From: an uncultured Burkholderiales bacterium | GTDB taxonomy: Bacteria; Pseudomonadota; Gammaproteobacteria; Burkholderiales; Burkholderiaceae_C | NCBI GenBank assembly: GCA_937864005.1 | Contig: CALMIL010000088.1 | Coordinates: forward strand, 1 to 64,000 | Length of the DNA: 64,000 nt | Direction of reading: 5' to 3' | Part shown: positions 57,316-64,000 of the stretch, piece by piece | How positions within the stretch are numbered: the stretch's first letter is position 1 | Layout of the letters: every line of letters begins with the position of its first letter | The notes under the pieces: generated by a model | Seen by the model: the letters and a program-made list of their open reading frames with translations, nothing else | Told to the model about the DNA's origin: nothing | Databases searched by the model: none | Program-made: the position numbers and the translations under genes

Positions 57316-60300
57316 TCAGGTCTGCAAGGCGCGCAGCTCGCGCAGCGTCACCGACAGCATTGCCGTATCGGCTGCCGGCGCGGCGCGCACTTCGGTCATC
57401 AATTGCGCGGCGCGCTGCAGCGCGCGGCCGTTCGCGTTCTGCCACGCTTCGATGCGCCCGGCGGCGGGCGTGCCGCGCGCGCCGCAGGCGAGGACGGCGG
57501 CCGTGATCGCACGCTGCAGGCCCGACAGATCGTCCTGCATCGCGACCCTGGCGAGGTTGCGCCAGTGCTGGTCGCCGGGCAGGGCGCCGATCCTGTCGTG
57601 CAGCCACGGCAGGCCGAGGCGGTTGCCGATCTCGAAATAGATCGCGGCGACGAGTTCGACCGCCTCGCCGGCATCGGCCGCGACCTCGGCGATATCGAGC
57701 GTCGCATGCAGCGAGTCGAAGGTCGCGACGCGCAGCGCCAGATCGCGCGGCACGCCTTCGCTTTCGTATTGCCGCACGACGGCCTCGACGCCGGGGTTGG
57801 CCTCGGCGCTGTGAAGCTCGCGCAGCCGCGCGCCGAGCGCCTCGACCCCGGGCTGGAAGTAGGCGACGGTATCGGCCATATCGTCGGCGAGCCGCCGCGA
57901 GCGCAGCAGCCAGGTCGTGCCGCGTTCGAGCTGGGCGCTGGTGTGGATCAGCATGCGCGCCTGCACGTCGTCGGCGACCCGGTTGTCGAGCGCCTCGATC
58001 GCGTGCCACATCGGCACCAGGCCGAAGATATCGCGGCTCATCAGGTAGGCGCGCACGACTTCGTCGGCACGCGCACCGGTCGACTCGACGAGCCGGTAGA
58101 CGTAGGTGCTGCCGACGCGGTTGAGCATGCTGTTGGTGACGTAGGTGGCGATGATCTCGCGCCCGAGCGGATGGCGCGGCATCCACTGCGTGAAGCGCTC
58201 GCGCAGCCGCTTCGGGAAGTAGCGCGTCAGCGTGACCGCGAGCCGCGGGTCATCTGGCAGCGGCGACGCGAGAAGCTCGTCGTAGAGCCAGATCTTGCTG
58301 TAGGCGAGCAGCACGGCGCGCTCGGGCGTCGTCAGGCCGAGGCCCTCGGCGCGGCGCTCGGCGAGCTGTTCGTCGCTCGGCAGATACTCGATCGCGCGGT
58401 TCAGGCGGCCGGCCTTCTCGAGGAACTGCATGAAGCGCGTCTGGGCGTCGAGCATCTGCGGCGCGATGCGGCCGGTGACCGAGAGCACCTGGGTCTGGAA
58501 GACGTTGTCGCGCAGCACGAGGGCGGCGACTTCGTCGGTCATCTCGGGCAGCAGCGCGTTGCGCTGCTTCTCGGTCATCTCGCCTTCGGCGACCGGCAGC
58601 CCGAGCAGGATCTTGATATTGACCTCGTGATCCGAGGTGTCGACGCCGGCCGAGTTGTCGATCGCGTCGGTATTGATGCGCCCGCCGGCAAGCGCATATT
58701 CGATCCGCCCGCGCTGGGTACAGCCGAGGTTGCCGCCTTCGACGAAGACCTTGCAGCGCAGCTCGCGGCCGTCGACGCGCAGCACATCGTTGGCACGGTC
58801 GCCGACCTGCGCGTGCGACTCGTCGCTCGCCTTCACGTAGGTGCCGATGCCGCCGTTGTAGATCAGGTCGACCGGCGCCTTCAGGATCGCATGCACGAGC
58901 TCGGTCGGCGTCAGCGTCTCGGCATCGATGCCGAGCGCGGCCTTCACCTCGGGCGTGATCGCGATCGACTTCGCACTTCGCGCGTGCACGCCGCCGCCGG
59001 CCGAGATCAGCGCCGCGTCGTAGTCGGCCCACGACGAGCGCGGCAGCGCGAAGAGCCGCTCGCGCTCGGCGAAGCTGCGCGCCGCGTCGGGGCTCGGGTC
59101 GAGGAAGACGTGGCGGTGGTCGAAGGCGGCGACGAGCCGGATATGACGCGACAGCAGCATGCCGTTGCCGAACACGTCGCCCGACATGTCGCCGATGCCG
59201 GCGACCGTGAAATCGGTCGATTGCGTGTCGACACCGAACTCGCGGAAGTGGCGCTTGGCCGACTCCCACGCGCCGCGCGCGGTGATGCCCATGCCCTTGT
59301 GGTCGTAGCCGACCGAGCCGCCCGACGCGAAGGCGTCGCCGAGCCAGAAGCCGTACTCCTTGCTGATGCCGTTGGCATAGTCGGAAAAGCTCGCCGTGCC
59401 CTTGTCGGCGGCAACGACGAGATAGGGGTCGTCGTCGTCGTGGCGCACAACCTGCGGCGGCGGCACGATCGCCGTGCCGACCCGGTTGTCGGTGACGTCG
59501 AGCAGGCCGCGCAGATAGTCCTTGTAGCAGGCAACGCCCTCGGCGAGGAAGGCATCGCGGTCTGCTGCCGGCGGCGCCTTCTTCAGCACGAAGCCGCCCT
59601 TCGAGCCGACCGGCACGATGACCGTGTTCTTCACCATCTGCGCCTTCACGAGGCCGAGCACCTCGGTGCGGAAATCCTCCGGCCGGTCCGACCAGCGCAG
59701 CCCGCCGCGCGCGACGCGCCCGCCGCGCAGATGCACTCCCTCGAAGCGCGTCGAGTAGACGAAGATCTCGAACATCGGCTTCGGTTCGGGCAGCCCCGGC
59801 ACCTTGCTCGGGTCGAACTTGAACGAGACGAAGCCGCGTCGTTCGCCCGCCGCACCGCGGCGCCAGTAGTTGGTGCGCGTCGTCGCCAGGATGAGCGCCA
59901 TATATTGGCGCAGCACGCGATCCTCGGAAAGGTTGTCCACCCCTTCGAGCGCAGCCTCGATCGCGGCAACGTGCTCGGGCGCCCGCGCATCGGCGCCGGC
60001 CGGCGCGTCCGGATCGAAGCGCGCCTTGAAGAGCGCGACGAGGTGGCGTGCGATCTGCGGATGGGCGGCGAGCGTGGCCCGGATGAAGGCCTGCGACAGC
60101 GCGAAGCCGATCTGGCGCATGTATTTCGCGTAGGCGCGCAGGACGACGATCTCGGCCGCCGGCAGCAGCGCGCCGACGACGAGCCGGTTGAAATCGTCGT
60201 TCTCGACCTCGCCGGCGAGGATCGCGCCGAACGCCTCCTCGAATACCGGGCGCAGCGTGTCGATCTCGAGGTCGGCATCGCCCTGGCCGCTGTCGAGCCC

Positions 60301-62157
60301 GAAATCGTGGATCCAGATCGGCGCGCCGTCCTGCGTCGCGACGCGGTAGGGATGCTCGTCGAGCACCTTCAGGCCCATATGCTCGAGCATCGGCAGGCTG
60401 CCCGACAGCGTCAGCGGCTGCGCAAGGCGCAGCAGCTTGAAGCGCAGCGCGCCGGGCGGCGCTTCGAGCGGCCGGTACAGCGTCATCGCGACCGGCCGGG
60501 CCTCGCTCATCTGTGCCATCAGCTCGATATCGGGGACCGCGGCGCGGGCCGCGAAATCGGACCGGTAGGCGGCCGGAAAGGCATTGCAGAAGCGGCGCAG
60601 CAGGGCGTTGCCGCGCGCCTCGCCGGCGGCTTCGATCAGCGCCGCCTTCAGATCGTCGTCCCAGCGCCGCGCCGAGGCGACCAGCCGCTGCTCGATCTCG
60701 CGCGCGTCGTAGTCGGGAATCTGCCCCGGCCGGGTGCGCACCAGGATCTGGATGCGCGCGAGGACCGACTCCGTCAGGTGGACGTTGAACTCCGAGCTGA
60801 CGCCGTTGAAGGCCTTGACGAGGATCGCCTGCCACTTCTCGCGCAGCTCGGTCGTGTAGTTCTCGCGCGGCGCGTAGATCAGGCACGACAGGAAGCGCTC
60901 GAACGGGTCGCGCCGGATGAAGAGGCGAAAGCGCTGCCGCTCGTCGAGGTGCAGGATGCCGATCGCGGTGCGCAGCAGGTTGTCTTCGCCGGTCTGGAAC
61001 AGCTCGTCGCGCGGATAGGTCTCGAGGATGTGGGCGAGCGCCTTGCCGGTATGGCCGCCGGCAGGCAGCCCGGCGCGCTCGATGACGTTGGCGATCTTGC
61101 GCCGCAGCAGCGGAATCTGGGCCGGGCTCGCGTTGTAGGCGGTCGAGGTGAAGAGGCCGAGGAAGCGATCCTCGCCGATCACCTCGCCGTCGGCACCGAA
61201 GCGCTTGACGGCGATGTAGTCGAGGTAGCCGGGGCGATGCACCGTCGAGCGCGCGGTCGACTTGGTGACGACGAGCAGTTCGGGCCGGCGCGCATAGGCG
61301 CGCACCTCGGGCGGCAGCGCGGCAAAGCCGGAAGCGACGACCTTGACGTTCGCGGGGTCGGTCTCGCGCAGGATGCCGAGGCTCGAATCGGGGACGATGC
61401 GCAGGGTGTCGACGCCGTCCTGGACCACCAGGTCGTGCGAGCGGCTGCCGAGGAAGGTGAAATGGTTGTCGGCGAGCCATTCGAGAAAGGCGCGGCCCTC
61501 GTCGAGCTCGGCCGCCGGCATCGGCAGGGTCCGCGTCGACAGGCCATGGATGATGCCGAGCACGCGATCACGCATCGCCGGCCAGTCCTCGACCGTCTGG
61601 CGCACATCGCCGAGCACGCGCTCGAGGTCGGCGGCGAGTTCCTCGAGCAGCTCGGCGTCGGGCACGCGATCGACCTCGACGTGAATGAAGGACTCGCGCC
61701 GCGCGGCCGGGTCCGACGCCTCGGCGAGCCCGGCGAGCGTGCCGTCGCCCGCGCGCCGCACGGCGAGCACCGGATGGATGATCAGGTGCAGCGTCAGCCC
61801 GTGGCGGTTGACCTCCATCGTGACGGTATCGACGAGGAAGGGCATATCGTCGTTCACGATCTCGACGATCGTGTGCGTCGATTGCCAGCCGTGCTCGGCG
61901 ACCGTCGGGTTGAAGGCGCGCACGCGCACCTTGCCCGGCGCACGGCGGCGCGCGAAGCTCCAGTGCGACAGCAGCGCGCCATACAGATCGGGCACCTCGC
62001 GCTCGTCGAGATCCTCGGGATCGACCTGGCCGAAATACTGGCGCGCAAAGGCCTCCAGCAGATCGCGCTGATCGGCACTCAGCTTCGCGCGCAGTAGCGC
62101 GGCGACCTGCTCCAGACGCTCGGATCGCTGTTCGGTGTCGCTCGATGGTCTTGGCAT
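57316..62157 (-). CDS. gdhB: NAD-specific glutamate dehydrogenase, large (180 kDa) type
   Basis: 1613 residues from the ATG at 62157, preceded by GGAGA. It matches the L180 family: N-terminal ACT-like regions (VEIVNDDMPFLVDTVTMEVN), the catalytic segment SKGGFVLKK and KDYLRGLLDVTDN, the Rossmann part FGNGMLLSRHIRLVAAFDHRH, and the long C-terminal helical domain with AQLERGTTWLLR. It oxidises glutamate to 2-oxoglutarate with NAD+ in the cytosol, mainly for catabolism, and the large flanks give allosteric control. A TAAATT at 62236-62231 (minus) is a possible -10. The next gene upstream is a ModE-like regulator. Confidence 0.94.
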   Translation of the reverse strand: MPRPSSDTEQRSERLEQVAALLRAKLSADQRDLLEAFARQYFGQVDPEDLDEREVPDLYGALLSHWSFARRRAPGKVRVRAFNPTVAEHGWQSTHTIVEIVNDDMPFLVDTVTMEVNRHGLTLHLIIHPVLAVRRAGDGTLAGLAEASDPAARRESFIHVEVDRVPDAELLEELAADLERVLGDVRQTVEDWPAMRDRVLGIIHGLSTRTLPMPAAELDEGRAFLEWLADNHFTFLGSRSHDLVVQDGVDTLRIVPDSSLGILRETDPANVKVVASGFAALPPEVRAYARRPELLVVTKSTARSTVHRPGYLDYIAVKRFGADGEVIGEDRFLGLFTSTAYNASPAQIPLLRRKIANVIERAGLPAGGHTGKALAHILETYPRDELFQTGEDNLLRTAIGILHLDERQRFRLFIRRDPFERFLSCLIYAPRENYTTELREKWQAILVKAFNGVSSEFNVHLTESVLARIQILVRTRPGQIPDYDAREIEQRLVASARRWDDDLKAALIEAAGEARGNALLRRFCNAFPAAYRSDFAARAAVPDIELMAQMSEARPVAMTLYRPLEAPPGALRFKLLRLAQPLTLSGSLPMLEHMGLKVLDEHPYRVATQDGAPIWIHDFGLDSGQGDADLEIDTLRPVFEEAFGAILAGEVENDDFNRLVVGALLPAAEIVVLRAYAKYMRQIGFALSQAFIRATLAAHPQIARHLVALFKARFDPDAPAGADARAPEHVAAIEAALEGVDNLSEDRVLRQYMALILATTRTNYWRRGAAGERRGFVSFKFDPSKVPGLPEPKPMFEIFVYSTRFEGVHLRGGRVARGGLRWSDRPEDFRTEVLGLVKAQMVKNTVIVPVGSKGGFVLKKAPPAADRDAFLAEGVACYKDYLRGLLDVTDNRVGTAIVPPPQVVRHDDDDPYLVVAADKGTASFSDYANGISKEYGFWLGDAFASGGSVGYDHKGMGITARGAWESAKRHFREFGVDTQSTDFTVAGIGDMSGDVFGNGMLLSRHIRLVAAFDHRHVFLDPSPDAARSFAERERLFALPRSSWADYDAALISAGGGVHARSAKSIAITPEVKAALGIDAETLTPTELVHAILKAPVDLIYNGGIGTYVKASDESHAQVGDRANDVLRVDGRELRCKVFVEGGNLGCTQRGRIEYALAGGRINTDAIDNSAGVDTSDHEVNIKILLGLPVAEGEMTEKQRNALLPEMTDEVAALVLRDNVFQTQVLSVTGRIAPQMLDAQTRFMQFLEKAGRLNRAIEYLPSDEQLAERRAEGLGLTTPERAVLLAYSKIWLYDELLASPLPDDPRLAVTLTRYFPKRLRERFTQWMPRHPLGREIIATYVTNSMLNRVGSTYVYRLVESTGARADEVVRAYLMSRDIFGLVPMWHAIEALDNRVADDVQARMLIHTSAQLERGTTWLLRSRRLADDMADTVAYFQPGVEALGARLRELHSAEANPGVEAVVRQYESEGVPRDLALRVATFDSLHATLDIAEVAADAGEAVELVAAIYFEIGNRLGLPWLHDRIGALPGDQHWRNLARVAMQDDLSGLQRAITAAVLACGARGTPAAGRIEAWQNANGRALQRAAQLMTEVRAAPAADTAMLSVTLRELRALQT

Positions 62158-62261
62158 GCTCGTCTCCGTTATCTTCGTCTCGACGGCTCGCGGCGCGCCT
62201 GCAATGCCCGGGCGCCGGCCGTGGCGTCGTAATTTACCCCCGAAGCGCTGCCCCCGTTCCC

Positions 62262-63371
62262 CTATCGCGTTGCCGGCCGCTTGGGCTTGCGAAAGGTCCA
62301 CCACGGCAGCACGCGGCGCAGCGACAGCACCTCGCCGCTGTCGCCCGCCTCGTAGCCCGGCAGGGCATTCAGCTGGGCGCGCCATTGCGCGCTTTGCAGC
62401 AGCCCGAGCAAAGTCTGCACCTGCGGCTGCACGAGCGCGTGCTGCAGCGTGACGAGGAAATACTGCTCCTGCACGAGCGGCACGAAACCCATGCCGCGCG
62501 CCCTTGCCGCCGCCTCGATGCCGAGCGCGGCGTCGGCGCTGCCGCTGGCCACCGCCTCGGCGGCCGAGCGGTGCGATGGCTCGGTGCGGTCGTAGCCGGC
62601 GATGTACTGGGGGTTGATTCCCTGCGCCGCGAGCAGCTCGTCGAAGACGACGCGCGTTCCGGTGCCGCGTGCCCGATTCGCGAAGCGGATGCCGTGGCGG
62701 CACAGATCGGCGAGCAGCGTGATCTCGTGCGGATTGCCGGGCGCGACGATCAGCCCCTGCGTGCGCCGCGCGAAGGCGACGAGCTTGTGACGCCCGGGCT
62801 TGAGCATGCCGCGGTAGACGCGCGCCGTCGGCGAGCGCAGCGGCGATTCGACGAGGGCGTGAAAGCCCGCCATCAGGCAGCGCCCGTCGTTGAGCGCGGC
62901 GAGCGCATCGACGCTGCCCGAGAAACCGATGTCCAGGTGCAGCCGGTGGCGCTCGCGCGCCAGCGTGCGCAGCAGCGGCAGCGCATCGTCGTGGCTGGCG
63001 ACGATCGGGATGACGCCCGCGCCGTCGTCGAAGGCGATCGCGAAGGCCTGCTCGAGTTCGGCGCGCAGCGCCTCGATCTGCGGCGCCAGGCGCGCCTGGG
63101 CGCGGCGCTCGGCCCACAAGAGCTTCTCGCCGAACGGCGACAGCACGGCCGGCCGGCCCTTGTTCCAGACGACGAGCGTCTGACCGAGTTCCTGCTCCCA
63201 GCGCTTGAGCTCGCCCCAGACGTGGCGATACGACAGCGCGAGCCGGCGCGCCGCGCCGTTGATCGACCCGCTGTCGTGCACCGCGCCGAGCAGCGCGAGC
63301 AGCGGATGGTGCAGTTCGCGCTGCTGCGGTTCGACGCCGACGAGGCTGTAGGTCAGGTTGACTCTATGCAT
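62262..63371 (-). CDS. ModE-like HTH regulator with periplasmic-binding-protein-like ligand domain
   Basis: 369 residues. The N-terminus (about 20-95) is a ModE/LysR-type winged helix: HPLLALLGAVHDSGSINGAA and RRLALSYRHVWGELKRWEQELG. The C-terminal part (about 110-340) resembles the PBP-like domain of molybdate/tungstate regulators (VASHDDALPLLRTLAR, LIVAPGNPHEITLLADL, GTGTRVVFDELL). It is divergent from the tungstate-type permease gene tupB with a 63-bp gap, so it probably senses tungstate or molybdate and controls that operon. The ligand is inferred. Confidence 0.82.
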   Translation of the reverse strand: MHRVNLTYSLVGVEPQQRELHHPLLALLGAVHDSGSINGAARRLALSYRHVWGELKRWEQELGQTLVVWNKGRPAVLSPFGEKLLWAERRAQARLAPQIEALRAELEQAFAIAFDDGAGVIPIVASHDDALPLLRTLARERHRLHLDIGFSGSVDALAALNDGRCLMAGFHALVESPLRSPTARVYRGMLKPGRHKLVAFARRTQGLIVAPGNPHEITLLADLCRHGIRFANRARGTGTRVVFDELLAAQGINPQYIAGYDRTEPSHRSAAEAVASGSADAALGIEAAARARGMGFVPLVQEQYFLVTLQHALVQPQVQTLLGLLQSAQWRAQLNALPGYEAGDSGEVLSLRRVLPWWTFRKPKRPATR

Positions 63372-63434
63372 GACTGTTCATATGTGCGGATCACAGAACG
63401 CCGCCGAGAATGGCGCGAGCCCGAGCCTAACCCG

Positions 63435-64000
63435 ATGAGTGCATTCGCCGAGAGCTTCCATACCGCCGCCCGATTGATCCTGCAGGCCGACTCGGTCCTC
63501 GTTCACACCGTCGCGCTCTCGCTCACCGTCAGCGGCAGCGCGACGCTGATCGCCTCCTGCCTCGGCCTCGCATTCGGCGCCTGGATGGCGGTCGCGCATT
63601 TCCCGGGGCACCGCCAGCTGACGCTCTTCGTCAATACCATGCTCGCGCTGCCGGCGGTCGTCGTCGGTCTGATCGTCTATCTGCTGCTGTCGCGCAGCGG
63701 GCCGCTCGGCGTCTTCGGCATCCTCTTCACGCCGGCGGCGATGGTGATCGCGCAGACCGTGCTCGTGCTGCCGATCATCGTCGCGCTGACGCGCCAGCTC
63801 GTTGCCGACGCCTTGCGCGACGGCGGCGACCAGCTGCTCTCGATGGGCGCGCGCCCGCTGACCTGTGCGCTCCTGATGCTCGTGCACAGCCGCTGGGCGG
63901 TGCTGACGGTACTGATCGCCGCCTTCGGGCGCGCGATCTCCGAGGTCGGCGCGGTGATGATCGTCGGCGGCAATATCGACGGCTTCACGCGCGTGATCAC
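63435..64000 (+). CDS. tupB: Tungstate-type ABC transporter permease, partial
   Basis: 188 codons visible; the gene runs off the window end. It has about five hydrophobic segments. The C-terminal visible block RAISEVGAVMIVGGNIDGFT is the EAA-type loop pattern of TupB permeases. It would import tungstate with TupA and TupC, expected just outside the window. The ATG at 63435 gives MSAFAESFHTAARLI. It is divergent from the ModE-like regulator. Molybdate specificity is a possible alternative. Confidence 0.88.
   Translation, partial: MSAFAESFHTAARLILQADSVLVHTVALSLTVSGSATLIASCLGLAFGAWMAVAHFPGHRQLTLFVNTMLALPAVVVGLIVYLLLSRSGPLGVFGILFTPAAMVIAQTVLVLPIIVALTRQLVADALRDGGDQLLSMGARPLTCALLMLVHSRWAVLTVLIAAFGRAISEVGAVMIVGGNIDGFTRVI

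Noticed and set aside
57403-62097. Plus-strand open frame of about 1564 codons opposite the glutamate dehydrogenase
   Set aside because: Same explanation; the sense strand carries all conserved motifs.
63372-63434. Possible operator GTTC...GAAC between the ModE-like regulator and tupB
   Set aside because: Only four bases per arm match and it does not fit known ModE sites.

Overview
The window is very GC-rich chromosomal DNA with dense coding, short intergenic gaps and no sign of phage, plasmid or IS genes. Gene families and pairings (ybeZ-ybeY, glnE-yhdP-nitrilase, tkt-gap, a DUF1840 protein, a six-gene minor pilin cluster with pilY1, a 180-type NAD glutamate dehydrogenase, a BirA without its DNA-binding domain) point to a betaproteobacterium of the Burkholderiales/Rhodocyclales type. 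This placement is inferred from gene content only.

Layout. 1-3.7 kb: the 3' end of hemB, ybeY and ybeZ (minus), then a universal stress protein and a PaaK-like adenylate-forming enzyme. 3.7-7.1 kb: a minus-strand unit of 3-oxoadipyl-CoA thiolase, an epimerase-like SDR and an exported sorbosone-dehydrogenase-like protein. 7.3-10.9 kb: an HD-GYP protein coupled to a PAS-PAS-GGDEF-EAL protein. 11-14.5 kb: cfa, a DUF1840 protein, a histidine phosphatase and a D-threonine-aldolase-like enzyme. 14.5-22 kb: pilV-pilW-pilX-pilY1-pilE-fimT (minus), every junction an ATGA overlap. 22.3-28.6 kb: a sterol-desaturase-family membrane protein, a five-gene branched-chain amino acid type ABC transporter and a BON-like exported protein. 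28.6-33 kb (minus): histidine kinase, LuxR-type response regulator, ruvA, ruvB. 33-36 kb: a DUF167 protein and topB. 36.2-38.1 kb: SET-domain protein, birA, SPOR-like protein. 38.1-48.8 kb (all minus): glnE, a rhombosortase-like rhomboid protease, tkt, gap and two subtilases separated by a tandem 84/83-bp repeat. 49-53.9 kb: yhdP and a nitrilase-family amidase. 53.9-57.2 kb: a lipoprotein, an RHH/PIN toxin-antitoxin pair and a double-GGDEF protein. 57.3-64 kb: NAD-GDH, a ModE-like regulator and a divergent tungstate-type ABC permease (tupB) cut by the window edge.

The most interesting candidate system is the rhombosortase-like protease (45452-46078) near two subtilases whose C-termini both carry a glycine run, a short hydrophobic segment and an arginine cluster. 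That is the architecture of the GlyGly-CTERM sorting signal thought to be cut by rhombosortases. Three proteins (four GGDEF/EAL/HD-GYP output modules beyond sensing domains) suggest strong c-di-GMP control, plausibly linked to the type IV pilus genes. Other points of interest are the toxin-antitoxin pair with a palindrome abutting its start codon, a LivF with arginine in place of the Walker A lysine, and a kinase/regulator pair tightly linked to ruvAB.
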